Of a stretch of 64,000 nucleotides of DNA, positions 25,432 to 34,164 are shown one piece after another (position 1 is the first letter of the stretch; the number at the start of each line of letters is the position of its first letter). Position numbers and translations under genes: made by a program. Where the stretch lies: assembly GCF_009936235.1 (NCBI RefSeq), contig NZ_AP022314.1, positions 434,001 through 498,000 of the forward strand, given 5' to 3'. This DNA comes from Mycobacterium xenopi. GTDB lineage: Bacteria > Actinomycetota > Actinomycetes > Mycobacteriales > Mycobacteriaceae. The notes under the pieces are model-generated. The model made no database searches. It saw only the letters and a list, made by a program, of their open reading frames with translations, and was not told the DNA's origin.

Positions 25432-26447
25432 CGAACCCCCTGTCGGGCAAGGCTTTCCGATAGCTCGTAGAGGCTGCCGAGATCGACACCGTCGGCGACG
25501 CTGGGCAGCTCAAGCCGCGGGACGTTGAGCTGGTCGAGCTCTTCTGCGGTCTTCGCACGTGCGGTGATGCGGATGGCGTGTTGGATGGTCTCGGTGAGCA
25601 GGCCAGCGAAGTCGGCGTCGCTCAAGTGGATTCCGGCCTTGGCCAAACCGGCCCGAACCGCGTCGGCGTCGACGACCCCCTCGGCGGCCTTAGCCAGGTC
25701 GTCGGGCTCGAGATAGGCCGGGATATTGCGGTTGACGATCACGCTGCCGATCGGCAAGTTCAGTTGGCTGAGTTCCTCAATGGCCTCCAAGGTTTCCTGC
25801 ATCGGCAGTGCCTCGAGCAGCGTCACGAGATGCACGGCGGTCTGCTCGGAGTGCAACAACTTGACCACGCCTTCGCTCTGCGAATACACCGGCCCGCCTC
25901 TGGCAAGGTCGGCGACGGCCTTGGTGACGTCGAGGAACCGCGCGATGCGGCCGGTCGGAGGCGAATCGACGACGACCGCGTCGTAAACCGGGAGGCGGTT
26001 CTTGTCGACGCGGACCACCGCCTCCTTGATCTTGCCGGTCAGCAGCACGTCGCGCAGACCCGGCGCAATGGTGGTGGCGAACTCGATTGCCCCGATGCGG
26101 CGCATCGCCCGGCCGGCGATGCCGAGGTTGTAGAACATGTCGAGGTATTCCAGGAACGCGGCTTCGATGTCGATCGCGAGCGCGTTGACCTGGCCGCCGT
26201 GTTCGGCGGTCGCGATCTTGACCTCCTGGTAGGGCAGGGGCGGCACATCGAAAAGTTGCGCAATCCCTTGGCGCCCTTCGACTTCCACCAGAAGCACCTT
26301 GCGTCCGCCGGAGGCCAGCGTCAGCGCCAGCGCTGCGGCGATCGTCGACTTGCCAGTACCGCCCTTACCGGTCACGAAGTGCAAGCGGGCCTTCTGCAGC
26401 CGCGACGGCCAGCCGAGTGGACGCCCGCTACTTGGTGTGCTCCCCAC
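25428..26447 (-). CDS. ArsA/GET3-like ATPase, first subunit (Rv3679-like)
   Basis: 339 residues from GTG. It has the signature P-loop VTGKGGTGKSTIAAALALTL (about 25-44) with the intermonomer Lys, then LLVEVEGRQGIAQLFD and AVVVDSPPTGRIARFLD (about 155-171). Together with the coupled next gene it probably makes an asymmetric ATPase pair. TAGCAT six bases before the GTG predicts a leaderless message and selects this start. Confidence 0.92.
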   Translation of the reverse strand: MGSTPSSGRPLGWPSRLQKARLHFVTGKGGTGKSTIAAALALTLASGGRKVLLVEVEGRQGIAQLFDVPPLPYQEVKIATAEHGGQVNALAIDIEAAFLEYLDMFYNLGIAGRAMRRIGAIEFATTIAPGLRDVLLTGKIKEAVVRVDKNRLPVYDAVVVDSPPTGRIARFLDVTKAVADLARGGPVYSQSEGVVKLLHSEQTAVHLVTLLEALPMQETLEAIEELSQLNLPIGSVIVNRNIPAYLEPDDLAKAAEGVVDADAVRAGLAKAGIHLSDADFAGLLTETIQHAIRITARAKTAEELDQLNVPRLELPSVADGVDLGSLYELSESLARQGVR

Positions 26448-26453
26448 CAGCGC

Positions 26454-26491
26454 ATGCTAGCCCGAGGCGCGCCCGGCCCGACCGATAAGCT
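26454..26491. promoter_or_regulatory. Divergent leaderless promoters: ArsA-like operon and DUF4177 operon
   Basis: Minus strand TAGCAT at 26454-26459 serves GTG 26447; plus strand TAAGCT at 26486-26491 serves ATG 26498. Both gaps are six bases. The 50-bp intergene region holds both promoters. Confidence 0.5.
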
Positions 26492-26497
26492 CGGTCT

Positions 26498-26659
26498 ATG
26501 ACGCAACCGACCGCATGGGAGTACGTCACCGTCCCGCTTTTGACACACGCCACCAAGCAAATCCTCGACCAGTGGGGCGCCGACGGGTGGGAGCTGGTCA
26601 CGGTGCTGCCCGGGCCGACCGGTGAGCAGCATGTTGCCTATCTGAAGCGTCCTAAATGA
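26498..26659 (+). CDS. DUF4177 small protein
   Basis: 53 residues, too short for many gene finders. It reads WEYVTVPLLTHATKQILDQW then GADGWELVTVLP, the DUF4177 pattern with conserved Trp and Gly-Trp-Glu-Leu. Function unknown. Its stop overlaps the RidA start (ATGA), so it leads a three-gene coupled operon. A -10 box six bases upstream and no Shine-Dalgarno sequence support leaderless translation. Confidence 0.85.
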   Translation: MTQPTAWEYVTVPLLTHATKQILDQWGADGWELVTVLPGPTGEQHVAYLKRPK

Positions 26660-27111
26660 CCGCCTCCGCCCGGCTCGAGCAGCTCGGCGTCACGCTTCCG
26701 CAAGTGGTGCGACCGCTGGCGTCATATGTCCCGGCCGTGCGGACCGGCAACCTCGTCTACACCGCAGGCCAGCTCCCCATGGAGGCCGGCAAACTGGCGG
26801 GAACCGGCAAGGTGGGCACCGAGGTCAGCCCCGAGCAAGCGGCTCGTCTGGCCCGGATTTGTGCGCTCAATGCGCTCGCGGCCGTGGATTCGGTGGTGGG
26901 CATCGACGCGGTGACCCAGGTAGTCAAGGTGGTGGGCTTCGTCGCCTCGGCGCCCGGCTTTCACGGCCAGCCCAGGGTCGTCAACGGGGCTTCGGACCTG
27001 CTGTGTGAAGTATTCGGCGACAACGGCGTTCATGCCCGCTCGGCGGTCGGCGTGGCAGAGCTGCCGCTGGACGCGCCGGTGGAGGTCGAGTTGGTGGTCG
27101 AGGTCCGGTGA
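26656..27111 (+). CDS. RidA/YjgF-family protein (Rv3678c-like)
   Basis: 151 residues, the family length. The trimer-forming fold is recognisable from GNLVYTAGQLPM (about 30-41), the helix ALNALAAVDSVVG and the C-terminal HARSAVGVAELPLDAPVEVE, which holds the Arg that binds substrate carboxylate. RidA proteins hydrolyse reactive enamine/imine intermediates from PLP enzymes; this subgroup (longer, Rv3678c-like) has less certain activity. Overlaps both neighbours. Confidence 0.9.
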   Translation: MTASARLEQLGVTLPQVVRPLASYVPAVRTGNLVYTAGQLPMEAGKLAGTGKVGTEVSPEQAARLARICALNALAAVDSVVGIDAVTQVVKVVGFVASAPGFHGQPRVVNGASDLLCEVFGDNGVHARSAVGVAELPLDAPVEVELVVEVR

Positions 27112-27878
27112 CGGCGGCGGCCTACGGTCGACTGCGCCCGGTCACCGAGACCGCGTCGGTGCTGCTGGCGAACAATCCCGGGTTGCTGACCCTCGAAGGC
27201 ACCAACACTTGGGTGCTGCGCGGTCGCGGCAGCGACGAGTTGGTGATCGTCGATCCCGGTCCGGACGACGACGAGCACATCGGGAAGGTCGCCGCGCTTG
27301 GCCGCATCGCACTGGTGCTGATCAGCCACCGGCACGGCGATCACACCGACGGCATCGACAAGCTGGTCGATGCGACCGGTGCCCCGGTGCGCTCGGTGGG
27401 CAGCGGATTCCTGCGCGGCCTCGGCGGGCAGCTGACCGACGGCGAGGTGATCGACGTCGCCGGGTTGACGATCACGGTGCTGGCCACCCCGGGCCATACC
27501 GCCGATTCCCTGTCGTTCGTGCTCGACGACGCGGTGCTGACGGGCGATACCGTGCTCGGCCGCGGCACCACCGTCATCGACACCGAGGACGGCGACCTGG
27601 GCGACTATCTGGAGTCGCTGCGTCGGCTGCAGGCGCTGGGCCGTCGTACCGTGTTGCCCGGTCACGGGCCGGAGCGGCCCGATTTGCAGGCCGTTGCGTC
27701 CGAATACCTGGCCCACCGCGAGCAGCGGCTGGACCAGGTCCGGTCGGCGTTGGCCCAACTCGGCGACGACGCCACCGCGCGCCAGGTCGTCGAGCACGTC
27801 TACACCGACGTCGGCGAGGAACTTTGGGACGCCGCCGAATGGTCCGTGCAAGCGCAGCTGAACTACCTACGCCGATGA
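27108..27878 (+). CDS. Metallo-beta-lactamase fold hydrolase (Rv3677c-like)
   Basis: 256 residues. The metal site HxHxDH appears as SHRHGDHTDG (about 65-74), with GHT (about 125), an Asp in LTGDTVLG (about 145) and VLPGHGP (about 184). The C-terminal winged-helix-like segment (ARQVVEHVYTDVGEELWDAA) places it with LACTB2/YqjP-like hydrolases, some of which are endoribonucleases. True substrate unknown. GTG overlaps the RidA stop (GTGA). Confidence 0.9.
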   Translation: MTAAAYGRLRPVTETASVLLANNPGLLTLEGTNTWVLRGRGSDELVIVDPGPDDDEHIGKVAALGRIALVLISHRHGDHTDGIDKLVDATGAPVRSVGSGFLRGLGGQLTDGEVIDVAGLTITVLATPGHTADSLSFVLDDAVLTGDTVLGRGTTVIDTEDGDLGDYLESLRRLQALGRRTVLPGHGPERPDLQAVASEYLAHREQRLDQVRSALAQLGDDATARQVVEHVYTDVGEELWDAAEWSVQAQLNYLRR

Positions 27879-27881
27879 ACG

Positions 27882-27945
27882 ACGCGAGACAGAAGCCAGG
27901 GTCGCAAATCCCGCGGCGATCACGGCCCTAGCTTCTGTCTCGCGT
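27882..27945. terminator. Strong bidirectional hairpin between MBL and crp genes
   Basis: ACGCGAGACAGAAGC (27882-27896) pairs perfectly with GCTTCTGTCTCGCGT (27931-27945): 15 bp, then an inner AGGG/CCCT. There is no long T-run. It starts just past the MBL stop (27878) and ends just before the crp stop (27951), where two convergent operons need termination. The long loop of 34 bases is unusual for an intrinsic terminator. Confidence 0.65.
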
Positions 27946-27950
27946 TGCAG

Positions 27951-28625
27951 CTACCTCGCTCGGCGGGCCAGCCGTTCGGAGTCGGAGATCAACACGCTCT
28001 TGCCTTCCAGGCGGATCCAACCGCGATGGGCGAAATCGGCCAGCGCCTTGTTCACCGTTTCCCGTGATGCGCCCACCAGCTGGGCGATCTCCTCCTGCGT
28101 CAGGTCGTGGGTGACCCGCATCGCCCCGCCTTCTTGGGTGCCGAACCGCTGGGCCAACTGCAGCAGCTGCTTGGCGACCCGGCCGGGCACGTCGGTGAAG
28201 ATCAGGTCGGCGAGGTTGTTGTTGGTGCGGCGCAGCCGCCGGGCCAGCACCCGCAGCAGCTGCTCGGCGATTTCAGGACGATCTTTGATCCACGACCGCA
28301 GCGCGTCGCGGTCCATCGACACCGCACGCACTTCGGTGATGGTGGTCGCGCTGGAGGTCCGTGGCCCCGGGTCGAAGATCGACAACTCGCCGAACATGTC
28401 CGACGGGCCCATGATCGTCAGCAGATTCTCCCGGCCGTCCGGTGAACGTCGGCCGATTTTGACCTTCCCGGAAATGATGATGTACAGCCGGTCGCCCGGC
28501 TCGCCTTCCGCGAAAATCGTGTGTCCGCGCGGGAAGTCGACGGGCTGCAATTGTTTGGTCAGCGCGGCGACGGCGCTGGGTTCGACCCCCTGGAAGATTC
28601 CGGCCCTCGCCAGGATCTCGTCCAC
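27951..28625 (-). CDS. crp: cAMP receptor protein CRP (Rv3676-like)
   Basis: 224 residues. The N-terminal cyclic-nucleotide domain has FAEGEPGDRLYIIISGKVKI and the phosphate-binding cassette FGELSIFDPGPRTSSATT (about 78-95). The dimer helix runs about 110-140. The C-terminal helix-turn-helix recognition segment is LTQEEIAQLVGASRETVNKA (about 175-194). It is a global activator/repressor binding TGTGA-type palindromes, with weak cAMP dependence in M. tuberculosis. GTG 28625 has AAAGGGG upstream. An adenylate cyclase is encoded at 57970-59559 in the same window. Confidence 0.96.
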   Translation of the reverse strand: MDEILARAGIFQGVEPSAVAALTKQLQPVDFPRGHTIFAEGEPGDRLYIIISGKVKIGRRSPDGRENLLTIMGPSDMFGELSIFDPGPRTSSATTITEVRAVSMDRDALRSWIKDRPEIAEQLLRVLARRLRRTNNNLADLIFTDVPGRVAKQLLQLAQRFGTQEGGAMRVTHDLTQEEIAQLVGASRETVNKALADFAHRGWIRLEGKSVLISDSERLARRAR

Positions 28626-28781
28626 GTTGCCCCTTTAGCTCTTGTCAATCTGATTGGCGCAGGTTTATTGCCCGGCTTCGCCTCGCGCCGTCACCGGCCC
28701 GCATTGTCGCCAGGCTGGCCAACCTCTAACCGGCTGCTGAAGCGAGTCTAGAGGTTAGGCCATTCGTTCAACGTGCCAACG

Positions 28782-29162
28782 CTACACAGGATTTGCATGT
28801 CGAGTCGGCCTAAACTGCGGATTCGGTCGTGAATGCCGATGCCGGCGGGTCGGCAAGCCCGGCTCTTCGGGAACGGCGAATGCGGCCCGGTAAAACGGGT
28901 CCGCGTGGTGTTTGTTGCGGCTGACCGCGGCAACCGGGGGATCGGCGAGGCGCTCGCTTTGCCGGCGGTGCATGTGGTCTAACGCCTCGGGCATCCCGTC
29001 TCGGGCCAACGTATTGACGTCGTCGGCCTCGGCCTGCTCGAGAAACTCGGCAACATCCTTGGCGGTTACCGTGTCATTGGCCAATCTGGCCTCCAGTCGG
29101 GCCAGCCCGAACGTCACAAGCATCAGCAATGCCGGGACGAAGGCCACGAGCAACCAAGACAC
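28782..29162 (-). CDS. Membrane protein of unknown function (Rv3675-like)
   Basis: About 126 residues from GTG 29162 (TTG 29171 is possible). A single N-terminal membrane span (SWLLVAFVPALLMLVTFGLA) is followed by an acidic helical stretch (DVAEFLEQAEADDVNTLARD) and a basic, Pro-rich tail ending RPNPQF then a short Arg/His segment. The layout suggests a membrane-anchored cytoplasmic tail. It lies divergent to nth; 156 bases separate its stop from crp, with no recognised feature. Confidence 0.75.
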   Translation of the reverse strand: MSWLLVAFVPALLMLVTFGLARLEARLANDTVTAKDVAEFLEQAEADDVNTLARDGMPEALDHMHRRQSERLADPPVAAVSRNKHHADPFYRAAFAVPEEPGLPTRRHRHSRPNPQFRPTRHANPV

Positions 29163-29209
29163 AAGGTGCAAGTAAACACGGCGAATGTCTCAGTGGGATC
29201 ACAAATCAG

Positions 29210-29215
29210 TACTCT
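29210..29215 (+). promoter_or_regulatory. -10 box deciding the nth start
   Basis: TACTCT ends seven bases before GTG 29223, which favours this start over in-frame codons near 29166. Confidence 0.5.
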
Positions 29216-29222
29216 GTCGAAG

Positions 29223-30020
29223 GTGACAGCGGGTAAGACCTCTCGGCGCTCCACCCGAGCAGCTGTGGTGCCGGACGCCGCCGCCGACCGGCGCTGGGCC
29301 TCAGAGACCCGCACCGCCTTGGTGCGACGGGCTCGCCGTATGAATCGCAAACTGGCACAAGCCTTTCCACACGTGTATTGCGAGTTGGATTTCACCACGC
29401 CGCTGGAGTTGACGGTGGCCACGATCTTGTCGGCGCAGAGCACCGACAAGCGGGTGAATCTGACGACGCCGGCGCTGTTCGCCCGGTACAAGACCGCGCT
29501 GGACTACGCGCAGGCGGATCGCGAAGAACTCGAAAACCTCATCCGCCCCACCGGTTTCTACCGCAACAAGGCGACAGCGCTGATCCGCCTGGGACAAGAG
29601 CTGGTGGAGCGGTTCGACGGCGAGGTTCCCGCCACGATGGACGAGCTGGTATCGCTGCCGGGTATCGGTCGCAAAACCGCCAACGTGATCCTGGGAAACG
29701 CGTTCGGCATTCCGGGAATCACCGTCGACACCCACTTCCTGCGTCTGGTGCGACGGTGGCGCTGGACCAGCGAAACAGACCCGGTCAAGGTGGAGCACGC
29801 GGTCGGCGAGCTCATCGAACGCAGCGAATGGATCGACCTGAGCCACCGGGTGATCTTTCACGGCCGCCGGGTGTGCCATGCCCGCAAACCGGCGTGCGGA
29901 GTGTGCGTGCTGGCCAAGGACTGTCCGTCGTTTGGGGCCGGGCCCACCGAGCCGCTGGAGGCGGCCGCCCTGGTGCAAGGCCCGGAAACCGAGCATCTGT
30001 TGGCCCTTGCCGGCCTGTAG
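29223..30020 (+). CDS. nth: Endonuclease III
   Basis: 265 residues. After a variable basic N-terminus (about 1-25), the helix-hairpin-helix SLPGIGRKTANVIL carries the catalytic Lys and ITVDTHFLRLVRR the catalytic Asp. The [4Fe-4S] ligands follow the family pattern C-x6-C-x2-C-x5-C (CHARKPACGVCVLAKDC). It removes oxidised pyrimidines and nicks abasic sites in base-excision repair. The N-terminus is longer than in H37Rv. It is followed by the TlpA-like gene after ten bases. Confidence 0.95.
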   Translation: MTAGKTSRRSTRAAVVPDAAADRRWASETRTALVRRARRMNRKLAQAFPHVYCELDFTTPLELTVATILSAQSTDKRVNLTTPALFARYKTALDYAQADREELENLIRPTGFYRNKATALIRLGQELVERFDGEVPATMDELVSLPGIGRKTANVILGNAFGIPGITVDTHFLRLVRRWRWTSETDPVKVEHAVGELIERSEWIDLSHRVIFHGRRVCHARKPACGVCVLAKDCPSFGAGPTEPLEAAALVQGPETEHLLALAGL

Positions 30021-30029
30021 CACGGCGTG

Positions 30030-30692
30030 ATGAGCGCTCTTGCCGACCGGACCACTCGCTGGACCATCGCGGTCCTGGTGGTGGTGGCCGCCCTGGCTGC
30101 GGCGCTGGTGCTCGCGCTGCGCGAGAGCTCGTCGCCGCCAGGGGTGTCGGTGTCGTCCGGCCCGCTGACCGGTGGCCGCGAACACCGCGACGCCGATACC
30201 CCGGCGGCGCTGGCCAGGCCCCGGCAGCGCGCCGGTCTCCCGCCCTGCCCCGCCGCTACCGGCACTCCCGAATCGGGTGCGCTGCGCGGTGTGGTGGTGG
30301 AATGCGCGGCGGACGGTGCGCTTGTCGATGTCGCACAATCGCTGGCCGGTCGCCGGGTGGTGCTGAACTTGTGGGCCTACTGGTGTGGTCCCTGCGCAAC
30401 CGAATTGCCGGCGATGGCCGAATATCAACGCCGCGCCGGGCCCGCGGTCACGGTGGTGACGGTGCATCAGGACGAGAACGAAACGGCCGCCTTGCTGCGG
30501 CTTGCCGAGTTGGGTGTGCGGCTGCCGACGTTTCAGGACGGTCGCCGGCGGGTGGCTGCGGCGCTGCGAGTCCCAAATGTGATGCCCGCGACGGTGGTAT
30601 TGCGGCCGGACGGTAGCGTTGCGCAGACGCTGCCGCGAGCCTTCGCCAGTGCCGACGAGATCGCGGCAGCGGTCGGGGAGCCGGATCGGTGA
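30030..30692 (+). CDS. Membrane-anchored TlpA/ResA-like thioredoxin (Rv3673c-like)
   Basis: 220 residues. The N-terminal anchor is WTIAVLVVVAALAAALVLAL (about 10-30). The thioredoxin domain (about 95-215) has the active site LWAYWCGPCATELPAM with WCGPC, and the cis-Pro region VPNVMPATVV. It should face the outside and exchange disulfides, for example in cytochrome c maturation or protein folding. GTG 30027 is an alternative start one codon earlier. It lies between nth and the Nudix gene in one transcription unit. Confidence 0.9.
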   Translation: MSALADRTTRWTIAVLVVVAALAAALVLALRESSSPPGVSVSSGPLTGGREHRDADTPAALARPRQRAGLPPCPAATGTPESGALRGVVVECAADGALVDVAQSLAGRRVVLNLWAYWCGPCATELPAMAEYQRRAGPAVTVVTVHQDENETAALLRLAELGVRLPTFQDGRRRVAAALRVPNVMPATVVLRPDGSVAQTLPRAFASADEIAAAVGEPDR

Positions 30693-30702
30693 GGAGGTGC
30701 CG

Positions 30703-31470
30703 GTGAGCGCAGCGGTTTCGCTGACGCCTGACGTCGGCCCGGCCTGGCTGCGCCCGCTGGTCGACAACGTCGGTCGGGTGCCCGACGCGTATCGGCGTCG
30801 GCTGCCCGCCGACGTGTTGGCCCTGGTGACGGCGGCCAAGGCGACGGCGAACCTGCGCGGCGACGGGCGCGACGCGGCGGTGCTGGTGCTGTTCTCCGGG
30901 CCGGAGTCGGCACCGGTGGACGGCGCTGTTCCCGACGAGGCCGATCTGCTGTTGACGGTGCGAGCTTCGACGTTGCGCCACCACGCGGGACAGGCCGCAT
31001 TCCCCGGCGGCGCATGCGATCCCGACGACGACGGGCCGGTGGCCACCGCACTGCGGGAAGCCCACGAGGAGACCGGTATCGACACCAGCCGGCTTCGTCC
31101 GCTGGCGACCATGGAGCGAACCTTCATCGCGCCCTCGGGTTTTCACGTTGTCCCGGTACTGGCCTACTCACCTGATCCTGGGCCGGTCGCCGTGGTGAAC
31201 GAAGCCGAAACCGCGGTGGTGGCCCGGGTTCCGGTGCGTGCCTTCATCAACCCGGCCAACCGGCTGATGGTGTATCGCCGTCCGCACAGCCGGCGCTTCG
31301 CCGGACCCGCGTTCCTGTTGAACGAGATGCTGGTGTGGGGATTCACTGGCCAGGTGATCTCGGCGATGCTCGATGTGGCCGGCTGGGCGCAGCCCTGGGA
31401 CACCGGCAATGTGCTGGAGTTGGACGCGGCGATGGCGCTGGTCGGCGACGAGGGCGGGACACCGCGATGA
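30703..31470 (+). CDS. Nudix CoA diphosphatase-like hydrolase (Rv3672c-like)
   Basis: 255 residues. GAGGAGG six bases before GTG 30703 fixes the start. The CoA-pyrophosphatase signature LRHHAGQAAFPGG precedes the Nudix box, whose core is ALREAHEETGID (metal-binding Glu residues). The enzyme would hydrolyse CoA or CoA derivatives to phosphopantetheine and 3',5'-ADP, using Mg2+ or Mn2+. It overlaps marP by four bases (ATGA). Confidence 0.9.
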   Translation: MSAAVSLTPDVGPAWLRPLVDNVGRVPDAYRRRLPADVLALVTAAKATANLRGDGRDAAVLVLFSGPESAPVDGAVPDEADLLLTVRASTLRHHAGQAAFPGGACDPDDDGPVATALREAHEETGIDTSRLRPLATMERTFIAPSGFHVVPVLAYSPDPGPVAVVNEAETAVVARVPVRAFINPANRLMVYRRPHSRRFAGPAFLLNEMLVWGFTGQVISAMLDVAGWAQPWDTGNVLELDAAMALVGDEGGTPR

Positions 31471-32666
31471 GCTCGATGACCTCCTCCCAGTGGCTGGACA
31501 TCGCGGTGCTCGCAGTGGCATTCATCGCCGCGATCTCGGGCTGGCGCTCAGGCGCGATGGGCTCGCTGCTGTCCTTCGTCGGCGTGATGCTGGGCGCCGT
31601 CGCCGGTGTGCTGCTGGCCCCGCACATCGTCACGCACATCAGCGCGCCGCGGGCCAAACTATTCGCCGCGCTGTTTTTGATCCTGTCGTTGGTCGTGGTC
31701 GGCGAAATCGCCGGTGTGGTGTTGGGCCGCGCGGTGCGTGGCGCGATCCGCAGCCGCCCAATTCGATTCGTCGACTCGCTGGTGGGAGTGGCCGTGCAAC
31801 TGGTGGTGGTGCTGGTAGCGGCGTGGCTGCTGGCCACGCCGCTGACCGAGTCCAAGGATCAGCCGGCCCTCGCCGCAACCGTGCGCGGGTCGCGGGTACT
31901 GGCCGAGGTCAACCAGGTCGCCCCCAGCTGGCTCAAGACGGTGCCCAAGCGGATGTCGGCGCTGCTGGACACCTCCGGTCTGCCCGCCGTGCTAGAACCG
32001 TTCAGCCGCACACCGGTCGTCGCAGTCGCGGCGCCGGATGCTGCGATCACCAACAACCCGGTGGTTGCCGCCACCCAGCCCAGTGTGGTCAAAATCCGTG
32101 CCATCGCTCCCGGTTGCCAGAAAGTGTTGGAGGGCAGCGGATTTGTGCTTTCCCCGCAGCGGGTGATGACGAATGCGCACGTGGTCGCCGGCGCGAACAG
32201 CGTCACCGTGGCCGCCAGCGGCAACCCCTACGACGCCACCGTCGTGTCCTATGACCCGTCGGTCGACATCGCGATCCTCGCCGTGCCCAACCTGCCGGCC
32301 GGGCCGCTGGCCTTCGCCGACGCGGCGGCGAAAACCGGTACCGACGCGCTGGTGTTGGGTTATCCGGGCGGCGGCGACTTCGTGGCAACCCCGGCCAGAA
32401 TCCGGGAGATCATCGAGCTCAGCGGTCCCGACATCTACCGCAACGCCACCGTCACCCGCGAGGTTTATACGATCAGAGCCACTGTGGAACAAGGGAATTC
32501 AGGAGGACCACTGATAGACCTCAACGGCAACGTGCTCGGCGTCGTGTTCGGCGCGGCTGTCGACGACCCCGACACCGGTTTTGTGCTGACGGCCAAAGAG
32601 GTAGCCGGGCAGCTCTCCAGGATCGGCGACACCCAGCCGGTCGGCACCGGGGCCTGCGTCAGCTGA
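31467..32666 (+). CDS. marP: Membrane serine protease MarP (Rv3671c-like)
   Basis: 399 residues. The N-terminal half is a CvpA-like membrane domain with four spans (for example VLAVAFIAAISGW, then VGVMLGAVAGVLLAP, FAALFLILSLVVV and VQLVVVLVAAWLLA). The periplasmic trypsin-like domain has the triad in TNAHVVAG (His), DPSVDIAIL (Asp) and GNSGGPL (Ser); Cys in APGCQKV and GTGACVS could form the redox-sensitive disulfide known in MarP. MarP keeps cytoplasmic pH in acid and processes the peptidoglycan hydrolase RipA. It ends by overlapping the convergent ephE gene by eight bases. Confidence 0.95.
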   Translation: MSSMTSSQWLDIAVLAVAFIAAISGWRSGAMGSLLSFVGVMLGAVAGVLLAPHIVTHISAPRAKLFAALFLILSLVVVGEIAGVVLGRAVRGAIRSRPIRFVDSLVGVAVQLVVVLVAAWLLATPLTESKDQPALAATVRGSRVLAEVNQVAPSWLKTVPKRMSALLDTSGLPAVLEPFSRTPVVAVAAPDAAITNNPVVAATQPSVVKIRAIAPGCQKVLEGSGFVLSPQRVMTNAHVVAGANSVTVAASGNPYDATVVSYDPSVDIAILAVPNLPAGPLAFADAAAKTGTDALVLGYPGGGDFVATPARIREIIELSGPDIYRNATVTREVYTIRATVEQGNSGGPLIDLNGNVLGVVFGAAVDDPDTGFVLTAKEVAGQLSRIGDTQPVGTGACVS

Positions 32667-33624
32667 TCCGGGGTCTGTGTACCTGCTCGAGAAACCGGAT
32701 CAGGTGCCGGTTGACTTCCTCCGGCGCCTCTTCGTGACCGAAATGCCCTACGTTGCCGACGGATACGTAACGACCGTGCGGCGCGTAGCGCCGAGTGCGT
32801 TCAACCGGGTCCGCTAGCACGTAGGGATCGGCGTCGCCGCGCAGGTGCAGCACCGGGATGCCCAGTTGTCGGCTCATCGACTTCATGAACCGCCTGCCCT
32901 CGTCGCGCAGTTGGCTGCGCACCGCCCACCGCTGATATTCCAGCGCCGAGTGTGCCGCCGACGGAATTTGGATAGCCACCCGCAGATGGCCAATAGTTTC
33001 GGAAAAGTCCTCGGAGGCAAGCCATTTCGCGCAGGCACGGCTGCGCACCAGACGCTCGACTTCTTCGCCGTCGTTTCGGGTCAGCGCGCGCTCCGGCCAA
33101 ATCGGCACCTGATAGCGCAACAAGGTCGGCAGCAGGGCCCGGGCCTGGTCGCGCCGGGTCAGCGCCGACCGTCGCAACGCGGCGGGGTGCGGCGAGCTGA
33201 CCATCGCGATGGCGCGCACCAGCCGCGGATGCAGCACCGAGGTCGCCCAGCACACCAGTCCACCGTCGGCGTGGCCGACCAGGGTGGCCGAAGAGTGCCC
33301 GAGCGCGCGGATCAGTCCCGCGGTGTCGCCGGCCAGCGTCCAGCCGTCATAACCGCGCGGCGGCTTGTCGCTGCCGCCGTAGCCGCGCAGGTCGACCGCG
33401 ACGACACGGCCTCCGGTCAGACCGCGCAGCTGGTGACGCCAGGACCACCAGAACGAGGCGAAGCCGTGCAGGAGAATGACCAGCGGTCGCGCCGACGGGG
33501 GCGTGGTCGCGTCGTGACCGGCCGGAACTGCCTCGACGACATGAAACCGGATGCCGTTGGCGTGGACGTCCAGGTGCCGCCATGGCCCGTCGATACGGGT
33601 TACCGACGGATCCGGTGGCGCCAT
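32659..33624 (-). CDS. ephE: Alpha/beta hydrolase, epoxide hydrolase EphE-like (Rv3670-like)
   Basis: 321 residues. The oxyanion motif is LLHGFASFWWSWRHQL (about 48-63), the nucleophile elbow VGHADGG (Asp nucleophile, about 115), and the catalytic His is in GHFGHEE (about 300). An Asp nucleophile is typical of epoxide hydrolases or haloalkane dehalogenases; the lid Tyr needed for epoxides cannot be assigned with certainty. Its ATG directly abuts the stop codon of the upstream membrane gene, so the two are cotranscribed. Confidence 0.88.
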   Translation of the reverse strand: MAPPDPSVTRIDGPWRHLDVHANGIRFHVVEAVPAGHDATTPPSARPLVILLHGFASFWWSWRHQLRGLTGGRVVAVDLRGYGGSDKPPRGYDGWTLAGDTAGLIRALGHSSATLVGHADGGLVCWATSVLHPRLVRAIAMVSSPHPAALRRSALTRRDQARALLPTLLRYQVPIWPERALTRNDGEEVERLVRSRACAKWLASEDFSETIGHLRVAIQIPSAAHSALEYQRWAVRSQLRDEGRRFMKSMSRQLGIPVLHLRGDADPYVLADPVERTRRYAPHGRYVSVGNVGHFGHEEAPEEVNRHLIRFLEQVHRPRIS

Positions 33625-34164
33625 CTACCAACCCGAAGGATCGGCGGGCGTGGCGCCCCGCGGTGTGACCGCCCGCGGTTCGGCTTTTTCGTGGCCGGGC
33701 GCCAACGCGGTGCGGGTTTCCTTGACCGATTCGATGGTCTGGCGCGGCCCGCGGATGCGGCGGACCTTCAGGTAACCCAACAGCGCGAGCACCGCGGTGA
33801 CCACGACCATGAGGCCGAACACGATCAGGTACGAAACCCACCGCCACAGCCACGTGTTGAGCAGCTCGGCAAGAAAGAAGAAGAAAAAGAACGTCGAATA
33901 AAACAACACCACCAGCGCCGAGACGAAAAAGACGCTACCGGTGAGGCCTTTTTTGACGTCGCGGGTGATCTCGGCGCGGGCCAGCTCGATTTCAGCGCGA
34001 ACCAGCGTGGAAACCTGGGCCGTCGCTTCCTTGACCAGGTTGCCGATCGACGGCTCGACGGGTGAGGCGTGCGGATCAGTCAAGGGGATCGTGGTCAGAG
34101 TGCCGGGCACCCCGTCTTTGTGCTGGGCCCTGCTAGTGGAATTCGTACGATCACCCTTGCTCAC
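33625..34164 (-). CDS. Phage-holin/ACP-like two-span membrane protein (Rv3669-like)
   Basis: 179 residues from GTG 34164, with GGGAGGA before it. A hydrophilic N-terminus leads to an amphipathic helix (TAQVSTLVRAEIELARAEIT), a short linker and two spans: SALVVLFYSTFFFFFFLAEL, unusually Phe-rich, and VSYLIVFGLMVVVTAVLALL. The charged tail ends in Pro/Gly. This is the Phage_holin_3_6/DUF1469 arrangement. In M. tuberculosis and here it is linked to ephE; function unknown. Longer upstream readings antisense to the protease gene are not credible. Confidence 0.85.
   Translation of the reverse strand: MSKGDRTNSTSRAQHKDGVPGTLTTIPLTDPHASPVEPSIGNLVKEATAQVSTLVRAEIELARAEITRDVKKGLTGSVFFVSALVVLFYSTFFFFFFLAELLNTWLWRWVSYLIVFGLMVVVTAVLALLGYLKVRRIRGPRQTIESVKETRTALAPGHEKAEPRAVTPRGATPADPSGW

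Noticed and set aside
29301..31127. Long minus-strand open frame across nth, the TlpA-like gene and the Nudix gene
   Set aside because: Antisense to three well-supported genes; composition is that of a shadow frame.
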